This document shows, piece by piece, positions 7,280-17,800 of a stretch of 34,108 nucleotides of DNA. The stretch comes from JBFFXF01 sp041569895. Its GTDB lineage: Bacteria > Planctomycetota > UBA8108 > JACQVS01. The translations under genes and the position numbers were made by a program. Location of the stretch: assembly GCA_041569895.1 (NCBI GenBank), contig JBFFXF010000045.1, positions 1-34,108 on the forward strand. Reading direction: 5' to 3'. Below the pieces are notes generated by a model. The model saw only the letters and a program-made list of their open reading frames with translations. It made no database searches and was not told the DNA's origin. How positions within the stretch are numbered: position 1 is the first letter of the stretch; each line of letters begins with the position of its first letter.

Positions 7280-9859
7280 ATGATCCGGCCCCTGCCGACC
7301 ACGCTCACCGCCCTCCTCCTCACGCTGCCATCCCCGGGAGCCCAGGGCGACGACCCCGCCCCTCCCTGGGTCGTCGGCCGCCTCGTCCCGACCTGGGCCG
7401 ATGCCCGGCCGCGTCGCACCATCGAGATCGCGCACGATGCCTCGCGATCCGATGAGGCCAACGGCGAGCGGCTGGCGCGGGCTCTCGCGGACTTGAAGCC
7501 CGGAGATCGGCTCGAGATCGGGCCCGGGCGGTATTCGATCGCGCGCAAGATGGACCTCACGCTCCGGGGCAGTGCGGAGGCGCCGATCTGGATCGCCGGC
7601 GCGGACCCGGATCGGAAGCCGGTGATCACGAGGCCGGACGCGCGCCAGAACGTGCTCAACGTCGGCGAGCGCTCGCGCGCCGAGTTCATCTGCTTTCGCG
7701 GGCTCGAGCTCACCGGCGGCAGCACGCTGATCCGGTTCCACGATTGCCGTGACATCTGGCTCGACCGCTGCCACCTCCACCACGCGGGCCACGAGGGAAT
7801 CACCACGAACACGCGGGACACCACGCGCTTCTTCATCACGGACAACCATTTCCACCACTTCACCCGTCCTGGCGCGACGGGCGAGGCGATGTACCTCGGC
7901 GCCAACCACGGCAAGGCGGTGATGTCCTACTCGGTGATCGCCGGCAACCACGTGCACGACTGCGGGGGCAGCCAGGGCGACGGCATCGAGCTCAAGCAGG
8001 GCTCGCACCACAACTGGATCGTCGGCAACCACGTCCACGACACCAACTACCCGTGCATCCTCGCGTACGGCACCGGCGGGCGCGGCCTGAACGTCATCGA
8101 GCGCAACGTCTGCTACCGGAGCGGCGACAACGTCATCCAGGTGCAGGGCGAGGCGATCGTCCGCAACAACCTGATCGTCGCCGCGGACGGCGCCGGGTTC
8201 GCGAGCACCGATCACCAGGGGAAGACCCGGGCGCTCACCGTCGTCCACAACACCATCATCTCGCGCCGGCGCGGCGCCAATCTCTCGAGCTGGAACGGAC
8301 GGGAGGGGATGGTCTTCGCCAACAACCTCGTCGTGGTCGAGAGCGGCGACGCCATCCGGTTCCCGCGCGGCGCGGCGGGAGTCGTCGTCGCCGGCAACGT
8401 GGTCACTGGAGGCGTCTCGGGGATCGACACGGGCTTCGTCCGCGGCGGCGGCCTCGCCGACCTCGAGGACGTCACCCGGGACGCGGCGCGCCGTAACGCG
8501 ACGCCGAGACCGGGGAGCGCGCCGATCGGGGCCGCCGAGCCACGCTTCGAGGTCGAGCACGATCTCACCGGAGCGCGTCGTGGCGATGGTCGCGTCGCGG
8601 GAGCGTACGACGTGGCGGCGGGCGAGCGCTGGATCTGGTCGACGGCGCACCGCGTTCCGCGCCACACGACGAGCGAGGAGAGCGGTTACTTCGCGCTGGT
8701 CGCCGGGCTCGACGGCACGCTCTACATCGGCACGGCGAAGTACGGCGACAACGCCTACCTGGTCGCGTTCGATCCGCAAACCGGGGCGATGCGCGTCGTC
8801 GTCGACTGCGAGAAGGAGATCGGCGTCGACCGCAAGGGTTTCGCCGCGCAGTCGAAGATCCACACGCGCAACAACGTCGGGCGGAGCGGCAAGATCTACT
8901 TCGGCACCAAGCAGGGGTATCCTCGCGAGGGCGAGACGCGCGACCTCTACCCCGGCGGCCACCCGATGGTCCATGATCCTCGCAGCGGAAAGACGCGTGT
9001 CCACGACATCCCGGTGCCGCGCCACGGCATCATCAGCGTCACGCCGGACGAATCGCGGGGGCTGGCCTACATCTCGACCTGCAACGACGCGCGACCGATC
9101 GAGAGCACGCACTTTCTGGTGCTCGATCTCGAAAGGGGCACCTATCGCGACCTGATGGACTGCCGGCACATGTACGCCTTCATCGTCCTCGATCACCGCG
9201 GTCGCGCGTACCACCCGGTGCTCGGCGGCGGCATCGCGCGCTACGATCCGGACGCCGACCGGCTCGAGGTGCTCTCGCAGACCATCGACGGGCGCCCGCC
9301 GTCAACGGAGTCGCTGCTGGCGCATCCCGAGAGCCACCCGATCAACTGGGAGGTGTCGCCGGACCGGCGGACGCTCTGGGCGGTCGCGATGAGCGGGAAC
9401 GCCCTCTACGCGTACGATCTCGACGACAGGGACGAGCGGGGCGACGCCCGGAAAGCGGACGGCGTGCTCCGCGGGCGTCGGGTCGCGTCGCTCCTCGAGG
9501 GGGCCGCGTCCACCGACTGTCGCGCGCTCTGTGTCGCGCCGGACGGCACCGTCTGGGCCGGGATCGCGGCGACCTTCCCCGGCGGCGAGCAGCGCCTCCG
9601 CCTGGTGAGCTACCGTCCAGGTGACAGCGCGACGCGCGATCACGGCGCCATCGCCATCTCGAATCCGGACTACGCGTCACCGACGGGACCGGACGGGAAG
9701 CCGCTGTCGCATCAGCACGGCGTGCACCGCGCCGGACCTCGCGGCGCGCTCGTCCCGCGCTACGTCGTCATGGCGATCTGCGCGCCCGGAAAGGGCCGTG
9801 TCTACCTGACGACGATTTACCCGTTCACGCTGCACGAGATCGACGTCGGCGACCGGTGA
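7280..9859 (+). CDS. Secreted right-handed beta-helix / beta-propeller fusion
   Basis: 859 residues. Residues 1-22 are a signal peptide ending AQG. Residues ~60-420 form a right-handed parallel beta-helix of the kind seen in polysaccharide lyases (LKPGDRLEIGPGRYS, EFICFRGLELTGGS, repeated ITDNHFHHF and IVGNHVHD turns). Residues ~465-855 are a predicted beta-propeller with repeated blades (LDGTLYIGTAKYG, RSGKIYFGTK, PDGTVWAGIAA). The His/Asp/Asn-rich turns could hold a catalytic or Ca-binding site, but no named lyase family can be assigned. Likely periplasmic or extracellular carbohydrate processing. It is convergent with the CotH gene, with only 12 bp between the stop codons. Confidence 0.8.
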   Translation: MIRPLPTTLTALLLTLPSPGAQGDDPAPPWVVGRLVPTWADARPRRTIEIAHDASRSDEANGERLARALADLKPGDRLEIGPGRYSIARKMDLTLRGSAEAPIWIAGADPDRKPVITRPDARQNVLNVGERSRAEFICFRGLELTGGSTLIRFHDCRDIWLDRCHLHHAGHEGITTNTRDTTRFFITDNHFHHFTRPGATGEAMYLGANHGKAVMSYSVIAGNHVHDCGGSQGDGIELKQGSHHNWIVGNHVHDTNYPCILAYGTGGRGLNVIERNVCYRSGDNVIQVQGEAIVRNNLIVAADGAGFASTDHQGKTRALTVVHNTIISRRRGANLSSWNGREGMVFANNLVVVESGDAIRFPRGAAGVVVAGNVVTGGVSGIDTGFVRGGGLADLEDVTRDAARRNATPRPGSAPIGAAEPRFEVEHDLTGARRGDGRVAGAYDVAAGERWIWSTAHRVPRHTTSEESGYFALVAGLDGTLYIGTAKYGDNAYLVAFDPQTGAMRVVVDCEKEIGVDRKGFAAQSKIHTRNNVGRSGKIYFGTKQGYPREGETRDLYPGGHPMVHDPRSGKTRVHDIPVPRHGIISVTPDESRGLAYISTCNDARPIESTHFLVLDLERGTYRDLMDCRHMYAFIVLDHRGRAYHPVLGGGIARYDPDADRLEVLSQTIDGRPPSTESLLAHPESHPINWEVSPDRRTLWAVAMSGNALYAYDLDDRDERGDARKADGVLRGRRVASLLEGAASTDCRALCVAPDGTVWAGIAATFPGGEQRLRLVSYRPGDSATRDHGAIAISNPDYASPTGPDGKPLSHQHGVHRAGPRGALVPRYVVMAICAPGKGRVYLTTIYPFTLHEIDVGDR

Positions 9860-9871
9860 GCGCTCGGGGCG

Positions 9872-12800
9872 TCACTGGGCGTGCGGACTGTTCGCCGAGC
9901 CGGGCGTCGCGCTCTCGTGGAAACCCCACGTGTCGCCACCGTCGGGGAAACGTCCGAAGGACACGTCGTCGATCTGTCCGTCGAAGACGATCGAGTCGAT
10001 GATCGTCATGCCGTCCCGATCCACCAGGGCGACCGCCTCGCCGCTCTTGCTGAGCTTGTAGTTGGTGTGCGTCGGGCCCTGCGTGCCGTCGTCGTCGGCG
10101 AAGACGATCAGGTACTCGCCGGGACCGATGGTGACGCCGCGGCCGAAGGCCCACTGCTGGAGATCGAGGAGGTCGTCCGTCAGGTACATGCCCTCGAGGT
10201 CGATGACCCCGCTGGTGCCGTTGTAGAGCTCGATCCAGTCGGGGAACTCGCCCGGCTCGGACGGGTCCTCGAGCGTCACATTGTTCGCGGCCATGATCTC
10301 GTTGATCACCAGCCCCTCGAGACCGACGGTGAATCGCGCCTCGGTCATCGCGCCCCAGTTGGCGCCCGAGCGCACGCGCGCCCGCACCGTGGTGGTCCTG
10401 TCGATGACGATCCCCGGAGACGCTCCGCCGCCCCCGGTCAATCCGGTGAGCTCGAGATCGAAGCTGATGTCGGTGCTGGTGCGACTGCTCTGGTGGATCT
10501 CGACCGCGACGACGTTGGTGCCGTCGCGCAGCAATGACGGATCGACCGGGAAGGTGTGGAAGGTCGATTCGTCATCCCCGCCGACCGGCACCCCCGGTCC
10601 CTCCGCCAGCGTCAGGTAGTCGATCGGTCCCGCCGGCATGTTGAGGCGCGGGATCGCCTCGACGCCGTTGATATACACCACGGCGCCGTCGTCGCGCACG
10701 ATGCCGAGGGTGAGGTCGACCACCGCCGACGCGTCCTCGACGGTGAAGGCGCGGCGGAAGTAGGTCGTCGGGTACTTGTTGTTCGGGTCCGGCCCGAACT
10801 CGACGACCGTCGCCTCGTCCCCGTCGCCGTAGCCGAGCTGCGCCCGCCCGGACCTCCAGCCGCCGTCGGCGAAACCGAGGCCGCGCCACGCCGCGCCCTG
10901 GTTCGAGCCGTCGTCGAGGTAGCGCCACGTCGCGCCACGCGGCACGAAAGTCACCTCCGTGCTGTCGTCGGAGAAGACCCGCGCGCCGGGGTTGAGACCG
11001 CCGCCCCAGAGGCGCGGATCCGAGCCGTCGCTCGTGTAGTAGATCGTCCCGGCCGTCCCGTCGCCCTGCGTCATCAGCACCCGGAACCCCGGTTCGACCT
11101 CGCCGCCGTGGCGGTTGAACGAGACGATCGCCTCGCGCGGGAACATGCTCACCGAGCGCATCTGCTGGAGCACGATGCGCGTGCGCTGAGGAAAGTACGA
11201 GCTCACCATGCTGTTGACCTCGGCCTGCCAGTGGTCCTTGGTCAACGGCGGGTGCGTCTTCGCGTCGCCCCAGCGCGCCGACTCGGCGATGATCGCCATG
11301 TCGATCTGACGCGCGCGGTCGAGCCAGCGGTCGCGGTTCGCCCGCGGCGCCAGCAGGCCGTCGTGCGTGAAGTACCGGTTGACGCGGTCGGCGAACTGCA
11401 TCAGGTACTCCTCGTTCGCCGTCAGCCGCAGGTGGAGCCACGCGGGGTTGAAGTGGCGCCACTCCTGGCCGATCGAGCGGTCGGTCGGGTCGGTGAGGAG
11501 CCGCGCCTCGTTCAGTCCGCCGTTTGCGCCGAGCGAGTGCTCCGCGTCGTGACGGAACCACTTGAAGCCGTCCGGCTCGACCCGGTTGTAGATGGCGAAG
11601 ACGTTGTTCGAGAAGTGCGCCCACGCGCTGATCGGCGCGTCCGGATCGCCGGTGTAGTAGGTGCAGATCATGTAGTCCATCAGGTTCTCGGCGTCGAGCA
11701 GCCGCTCGCCCGCCGGGTCGAGGCCGCCGTCCGAGCGCAGGCCGAGTAGCCGGAGGTAAGCGGCATCGGACGAGAAACCCGCGACCGCCGCGTCGTACAG
11801 CCGCCGGTAGGCCTCCATCGTGCCGTCGGTCGCGTGCAGCGCACGGGAGCCGGACGAGTCGTTCTTGATGACGTCGTAGTGCTGGTCGCGGCCGCCGAGG
11901 TAGGACTGCGCGAACTCCGCGTCGGCGCGCTCCTGCGTCTGGTAGAGCCCCCAGTAGTGCCCGTTGATGTAGAGGTGATAGTAGCGGCTGCGCGTGTAGG
12001 GCTGTCCCATGTCTCGCTGCACGTCGCGAGAGAAGACGTCCCGCAGGAAGGTGTTCTGGCTGCTGCCCTGGAACGCCCACGAGTAGTTCTGGCTGGTGCG
12101 CAGGTCGATCTTGTCGAACTCGTCGACGCCCTCGCCGCCGAAGAGCGCGTACTGCAGCCGCCCGGCGCCGTACTCGCTGCGGAAGAAGAGTCGCAGGGAG
12201 TGTTTCGGGTTGCCGCCGCTGCGGCTGAACGCGCCGCGGATGCGGAGGCCGGCATCGACGCCGAAGCCCGGCGTGTCGTCCGGATTGAGCAGCTCGACCG
12301 AGGTGCGCCGCTCCCAGGCACGCCCGTCGTTGCGCGCGTTGACGTAGATGCCCGTCGTCGAGCCGAAGAGGTTGTCGAGATCGGTGGCGAGCGAGATCGA
12401 GGGGATCTGGAGGAGCGCGTCGTCGAGCTGCGACGACCAGCGCGCGTTGTTGACGATGTCGGGATCCATGCCGTAGTCGAGCACCTGGCCGTTGACCTGT
12501 CCGGTGGGCCACCCCGGCCCCGGGGCCTGGCCGCTCGGCGACTGCCGCACGACGTCGCGCGGGAAGATGTACGTCCTCGTCGTCACCACCGAGTCGAGGT
12601 GGTTCGTCCTGAAGGCCGCGGCGCGGATCACGGTCGTCTCGGAGATCGTCAGCGGGCGGTCGTAGATGGTCCCGCGAGTCGCCGTCGGCTCCGACCCGTC
12701 GAGCGTGTAGCGGATGCGCGCGCCCTCGGTCGGCGTCGAGAGAGCCAGCGAGAACGACCCGTCGAAGAAACCGCGCTCGACGCTCGCCTCGACGCGGCGC

Positions 12801-14695
12801 ACGAAGTCGATGGCGCCCGGCACGTTGAACGTCCCGGGGCTCGGCGCCGTCATGTACTGGCGCTCCGAGAGGCGACCCGCGGCGACCAGCTCGGGCTGCA
12901 GCAGGAAGTCGCCGTCGGAGGACGAGTCGTTGAGCCCGTGGATCGCCAGCACGTTGCGGCCGTTGCGCAGCAGCCCGAGGTGACCGGTGAGGTTGATCTC
13001 GACCGCCGATGGCACGTCCTCGATCGGACGGTCGGCGGTCGCCGAGGAGTTCCACCTCGGCGAGCCGGGCGCATTCCGGCGCGCGACCTCCTGGCCGTTC
13101 AGGTACGCGATGAAGCCATCCTCGTACTTCATGCGCAGCGACAGGCCGCCGAGCGCGGCGGCGTCGTCGACATCGAAGTCGATCCGCGTCCAGAGCGAGG
13201 CGTTGACGTTCCGCATCTCCGACGCCAGATCGGTGCGGATGTCGCTCGCGAATCCGAGCAGCCCGAGGCCGCCGTTCGCGGCGTCGCCGACCAGCCGGAA
13301 GGCGCCCGGGCTGAAGGTCGTGCGGTTGCCCGGGGCCGCGAACAGCTCGAGCTCGGCGCCGCCGCCGCGCTCGTAGAAGAGGAGGTCGATGTCGTACGGG
13401 CCGGCCTCGGTGATGTTGAAGACGGAGATGGTGTCGTTCGGTCCGCGTGGCGTCGGGTGGGACATGGTGAATCGCCGCGCGCCCCTGCTGAGCTCGAGAC
13501 GGAACCCGTCGTCGCTGTTGACGCCGAAGCTCCACTGGCCGGTACTCGGGATCAGCACCGTGCCGGTCACGTGGACGACGAAGTCGTTGACGTCCGTGAA
13601 CGCAATGCCGGGGAACGGATTGTCGTTGGCGTAGTTGCCGCGGCCGCCGGTGTTGTAGTAGTCGATCACCGACGCCCTCTCGGTCACGACGCGCGCCTGC
13701 ATCGACCGGTTGGCGAGCACCTGCTCCGCGACGGAGAGGTGGTCGACGGCGACGCTCGCCCTGATGTAGGTGACGTCGAAGCCCTCGCCGGAGACGCTGC
13801 TGAAGCCCAGTCCGGTGGCGCCGCTCCGCCAGCCGGTGGCGGGGAAACCGATGGCGGTCCAGCCGGTGCCGATCCCGGCGTCGGCGGAGGTCGGCACTCG
13901 GTAGCGCACGGACGCGCCGGGCCCGATGAGGGTCGTCGTCGACTGCGCCGGGCCGTAGGAAACGTCGCGCAGTTGCTCCGGGAAACCGGGCATGAACTCG
14001 TCGACGACGGTGACGCCGTCGGGCGCGACCAGCGCCAGGTACTCGCCCTCGCTGTCGAGCCGGAAATCGGCATGGAGCTCCGAGCCGGCGGCGCCGCGGT
14101 CCTTGCCGGAGGCAAAAACGATCAGAAAGCCGCCTCGCTCGATGGTGACCCCGTCCGGGATGCGCCAGGTGTCGATGAGCTGCGGATCGTCGGTCAGGAA
14201 CCAGCCGCCGAGGTCGACGACGTCCTCCGCGGAGCTCTCGAGCAAGTGGAGCTCGATCCAGTCCGAGCTCGACCCGTCCTCGTCGGCGAGCGTCTCGGAA
14301 TTCAGCGCCATCACCTCGCTGATGATCACCGAGCCGGAATCGAACTCGCACGGCGTCTCGACGCAGTCGAGCGCATCGGGTGTCGGGTCGGGCCCGCAGC
14401 GCCCGAACGGAGCGGGCGGCGGCGGACCCTCGGTGAAGAGGAAGCGGAGCGCGTAGATGGCGTCGCTGATGTCGACCTGGCCGCTGTCGTTGAAGTCCGC
14501 CGCCTTGCGACAGGGGATCTCGAAGCCGGGCCGGAAGAGGTGGAAGATGACCGACACGGCATCCGAGAGGTCGACGATGCCATCCCGGTTCACCTCGCCG
14601 CGCAGGAACGACACCTCGCCCTGCGCTCGCGCCGGCGTGACGCTTCCCAGCACCGTGCCCGCAACCGCCACGGCGGCGATCAGATGCAGTCTCAT
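9872..14695 (-). CDS. Giant secreted dockerin-LTD-PA14-CotH surface protein
   Basis: 1607 residues. The ATG at 14695 is preceded on the minus strand by GGGAGGAAC, and the signal peptide ends ARA. Domains in order: a dockerin-like EF-hand pair at ~28-90 (EVNRDGIVDLSDAVSVIF, DFNDSGQVDISDAIYALRF); a lamin-tail domain ~120-230 (VIISEVMALNSE); a PA14/GLEYA-like module ~325-460 (WSFGVNSDDGFRLEL); a jelly-roll module ~490-610; a chitobiase C-terminal-like strand repeat ~640-715 (RYTLDGSEPTATRG); a CotH-kinase region ~760-1150 (GLRIRGAFSRSGGNPKHSL, YWGLYQTQERAD, WFRHDAEHSLG); a second strand repeat (YYTSDGSDPRLWG) and jelly-roll; a second lamin-tail domain ~1460-1600 (LVINEIMAANNV). CotH homologues are atypical protein kinases of spore coats. 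In planctomycetes the target is unknown. Probably a cell-surface or matrix protein. Confidence 0.85.
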   Translation of the reverse strand: MRLHLIAAVAVAGTVLGSVTPARAQGEVSFLRGEVNRDGIVDLSDAVSVIFHLFRPGFEIPCRKAADFNDSGQVDISDAIYALRFLFTEGPPPPAPFGRCGPDPTPDALDCVETPCEFDSGSVIISEVMALNSETLADEDGSSSDWIELHLLESSAEDVVDLGGWFLTDDPQLIDTWRIPDGVTIERGGFLIVFASGKDRGAAGSELHADFRLDSEGEYLALVAPDGVTVVDEFMPGFPEQLRDVSYGPAQSTTTLIGPGASVRYRVPTSADAGIGTGWTAIGFPATGWRSGATGLGFSSVSGEGFDVTYIRASVAVDHLSVAEQVLANRSMQARVVTERASVIDYYNTGGRGNYANDNPFPGIAFTDVNDFVVHVTGTVLIPSTGQWSFGVNSDDGFRLELSRGARRFTMSHPTPRGPNDTISVFNITEAGPYDIDLLFYERGGGAELELFAAPGNRTTFSPGAFRLVGDAANGGLGLLGFASDIRTDLASEMRNVNASLWTRIDFDVDDAAALGGLSLRMKYEDGFIAYLNGQEVARRNAPGSPRWNSSATADRPIEDVPSAVEINLTGHLGLLRNGRNVLAIHGLNDSSSDGDFLLQPELVAAGRLSERQYMTAPSPGTFNVPGAIDFVRRVEASVERGFFDGSFSLALSTPTEGARIRYTLDGSEPTATRGTIYDRPLTISETTVIRAAAFRTNHLDSVVTTRTYIFPRDVVRQSPSGQAPGPGWPTGQVNGQVLDYGMDPDIVNNARWSSQLDDALLQIPSISLATDLDNLFGSTTGIYVNARNDGRAWERRTSVELLNPDDTPGFGVDAGLRIRGAFSRSGGNPKHSLRLFFRSEYGAGRLQYALFGGEGVDEFDKIDLRTSQNYSWAFQGSSQNTFLRDVFSRDVQRDMGQPYTRSRYYHLYINGHYWGLYQTQERADAEFAQSYLGGRDQHYDVIKNDSSGSRALHATDGTMEAYRRLYDAAVAGFSSDAAYLRLLGLRSDGGLDPAGERLLDAENLMDYMICTYYTGDPDAPISAWAHFSNNVFAIYNRVEPDGFKWFRHDAEHSLGANGGLNEARLLTDPTDRSIGQEWRHFNPAWLHLRLTANEEYLMQFADRVNRYFTHDGLLAPRANRDRWLDRARQIDMAIIAESARWGDAKTHPPLTKDHWQAEVNSMVSSYFPQRTRIVLQQMRSVSMFPREAIVSFNRHGGEVEPGFRVLMTQGDGTAGTIYYTSDGSDPRLWGGGLNPGARVFSDDSTEVTFVPRGATWRYLDDGSNQGAAWRGLGFADGGWRSGRAQLGYGDGDEATVVEFGPDPNNKYPTTYFRRAFTVEDASAVVDLTLGIVRDDGAVVYINGVEAIPRLNMPAGPIDYLTLAEGPGVPVGGDDESTFHTFPVDPSLLRDGTNVVAVEIHQSSRTSTDISFDLELTGLTGGGGASPGIVIDRTTTVRARVRSGANWGAMTEARFTVGLEGLVINEIMAANNVTLEDPSEPGEFPDWIELYNGTSGVIDLEGMYLTDDLLDLQQWAFGRGVTIGPGEYLIVFADDDGTQGPTHTNYKLSKSGEAVALVDRDGMTIIDSIVFDGQIDDVSFGRFPDGGDTWGFHESATPGSANSPHAQ

Positions 14696-14754
14696 CGTGT
14701 TCAGGTTCCTCCCGGGTATCCCGCGGGTTCGACTTCCGACCGTTCGACCGCGCT

Positions 14755-14760
14755 ATTGTA
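14755..14760 (-). promoter_or_regulatory. -10 box TACAAT for the CotH gene
   Basis: On the minus strand TACAAT lies about 60 nt before the ATG at 14695, leaving a leader of roughly 50 nt that carries GGGAGGAAC as ribosome site. No good -35 was seen. It sits in the divergent promoter region shared with the sulfatase-fusion gene. Confidence 0.4.
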
Positions 14761-14807
14761 TGGGCCGTTTCGGCGGAACGCACTCCAAAGACGAGCCCTG
14801 GCTGCGG

Positions 14808-14849
14808 TAGGATGCGGGGTCTCGAAAACGCAATCCGCACAGAGAAGGA
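14808..14849 (+). promoter_or_regulatory. -10 box and Shine-Dalgarno for the sulfatase-fusion gene
   Basis: TAGGAT at 14808-14813 is a candidate -10. GAAGGA at 14844-14849 is the ribosome site, 7 nt before ATG 14857. The latter favours the 14857 start over an in-frame ATG at 14812, which would overlap the -10 and has no ribosome site. Confidence 0.4.
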
Positions 14850-14856
14850 CTCGACG

Positions 14857-17800
14857 ATGCCCGATGACGCCCTCCGGCAGGCACTCGCCGCGTGCCTCGT
14901 GTTGCTCTTCCTCCCGGCCCCCGGTGCCGCGTTCGCGGACGACGGCGAGGACTCCGTTCCGGACGCTGCCTCCGACGCCGTGGATCTCGCGAGGCACGGC
15001 ATCTACCGCAAGACGGCGCCACGGGCGGGACCGGCCGAGCCGGTCGCGACCCGACTGCCGCTCGAGCTCGAGCCGGGCGCCCGCATCGCGTACATCGGCA
15101 ACACCCTCCTCGAACGGGCCCGGCACTTCGGTCACTTCGAGGCGCTCCTGCACCAGCGACACCCGCGCCACCGCCTGGTGGTGCGCAACCTCGCGTGGCC
15201 GGCGGACACGCCGGACCTCCAGCCGCGCCCCCTGAACTTCGCCGACACCGAGCAGCACCTGACGCACGAGCGGGCCGACGTCATCCTCGCGGCCTACGGT
15301 TTCAACGAGTCGTTCGCGGGCGAGGAGGGCCTCGCCGAGTTCCGGCGCGCGCTCTCCGACCACGTCGCCCGCCTGCGCGCGATGGCCTTCAACGGAAAGA
15401 TGGGGCCGCGCATCGTGCTGCTGTCGCCGATCGCCAACGAGGACGTCGAGGGCGTGCCGGCCGGGACGCTCAACAACGAGCGCATCGAGGCGTACGTCGC
15501 CGCCATCCGCGACGTGGCGGCCGAGCAGCGAGTCGGTTTCGCCGATCTCTTCACCGAGACGCGCACCGCGATGGCGGTCCGCGAGACCGACCTCACGTTC
15601 AACGGCGTGCACCTGACCGAGGAGGGCTACCGGCTGCTCGCCGCGCTCCTCTACCGCGAGGTCTTCCGCGAGACGCCGCCGAGGATCGACGAGACGCTGC
15701 GTCGCGTGGTCGTCGAGAAGAACCGCCAGTACGAGCGGCGCTTCCGTCCGGTGAACTCGTATTACTACACCGGCGCCAGGAACAAGCAGTACGGCTACCT
15801 CGATTTCCTCCCCGCGATGCGCAACTTCGACATCCTGGTGGCCAACCGGGAGGAGCGCATCTGGTCGCTGGCGCGGGGCGACCGGGTGCCCGGGGCGATC
15901 CGCGGTGCGATCGACGACTCGAACGCGCCGCCGCTGCCGGCGACGATCGAGAGCCGCGGCGCGAACACGTGGCTGACGGCCGAGAAGGAGCTCGAGGCGT
16001 TCAGGATCGATCCGCGCTTCGAGGTCAACCTCTTCGCGGGCGAGGAGCAGTTCCCCGACATCGCGGCGCCGATCCAGATGCGGTGGGACGCTCGCGGACG
16101 CCTCTGGGTGAGCTGCTCGACCACCTACCCGCACGTCTATCCCAACCAGGAGCCCCGCGACAAGCTGGTCATCCTGGAGGACACCGACGGCGACGGCAGG
16201 GCGGATCGCTCGAGCGTCTTCGCCGACGACCTGCACATCCCGCTCTCCTTCGAGTTCGGCGATGGCGGCGTGTGGGTCTCGGAGATGCCGCACCTGACCT
16301 TCCTGAAGGACACCGACGGCGATGGCCGCGCCGATTCTCGCCGCATCGTGCTCACCGGTTTCGGCACCGAGGACTCGCATCACGCCCTGCACGACTTCAC
16401 GTGGACCCCCGACGGCGACCTGATCTTCCGCGAGGGCATCTTCCATCACTCGCAGGTCGAGACGCCGTACGGGCCGGTGCGACAGCAGAACAGCGGCTGG
16501 TTCCGCTTCCGGCCTCGCGATCACCGCCTGACGAGCTTCGGCAGCTACTCGAGCACCAACCCGTGGGGCGTCACCTTCGACGACTGGGGCCAGCACGTCG
16601 CGTCTCACCCGATCTTCGCCTCCGCCTTTCACGCGCTCGATCCGCCCTACCCGCAGCAGCACCCGCGGCCGAAGGGGCTGCGCGCGTACTCCGGCACCTG
16701 CGGGCAGGAGTTCGTCGACTTCTCGACGTTCCCCGAGGAGCTGCGGGGGCACCTGATCAAGGTGCGCTACAAGCCGACCAACCGCGTCGAGATCCACGAG
16801 TGGAACGAGTACGAGTTCGGCTACGACGAGCGCTACGTCGGCGACCTCATCTTCTCGACCAACCTGAGCTTCATCCCGGTCGACATCGGCTTTGGCCCGC
16901 GCGGCGCGCTCTACGTCTGCGACTGGTACAACCCGGTCAAGGGGCACGCGCAGTACTCGCTGCGCGATCGGCGGCGCGACCGCCACTCCGGACGGATCTG
17001 GCGCATCACCGCCAGGGCCCGGGCGCTCCAGGACCCGCCACGCGTCGCCGGCGCGACCGTCGCCGAGCTGATCGACACGCTGCGGCGTCCGGAATACCGC
17101 GTGCGCCTCTGGGCCAAGCGCGAGCTCCGCGAGCGCGATCCCGTCGCCGTGCGCGAGGCGCTCGATCGCTGGGTGCGTGAGCTCGGCCGCGACGATCCGC
17201 GGCTGCGCCATCACCAGATCGAGGCGATCTGGACGTACAACTGGATCGGCGACGTCAACGTCGGGCTCCTGCGCGAGGTGCTCGCGTGCGAGAACCGCCA
17301 CGCGCGGGCGGCGGCCACTCGCCAGCTGCGTTCCTGGCACCCGCACCTCGCCGACGCGATCGAGCTCCTGCGCCGGAGCGCCAACGATCCGAGCGGTCTG
17401 GTTCGCATGGAGGCGGCGATCGCCGCGTCGTACATCGGGACGCGGGAGGCGCTTGACGCGATGCTCGACGTCGCCCGACACCCTCGTGGCGGCCACCTGG
17501 ACTACGCCTTCCGGACGGCGCTCGGGTCGCACACGCTCCGGCGTCACTGGGAAGGCAATCCGGCGTACCCGCAGGTGCCGCGGCTGCTGAAGGCATCCGC
17601 GCGCGCCGACGAGCTCGCCGAGCCGACGCCGAGCGCCAGGCAGGCGGAGTTCGACAGCCAGCCCGACCTCAGACGTGTCGACATCTCGTGCGTGCCGGAA
17701 CGCATGAAGTACACCGTCGAGCGTTTCACGGTGCGGACCGGCCAGCCGGTGAAGCTCGTCTTCACGAACCCCGACGCGACCGACCACAACCTCGTCGTCG

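Noticed and set aside
9860..9871. Two-way terminator between the beta-helix and CotH genes
   Set aside because: Only 12 bp separate the stop codons and no stem with a T run was found around them.
10572..15235. Very long open frames opposite or shifted to the CotH and sulfatase-fusion genes
   Set aside because: They are Arg/Ala/Gly-rich translations without domains, produced by the low stop frequency of GC-rich DNA, and overlap genes with clear signal peptides and motifs.
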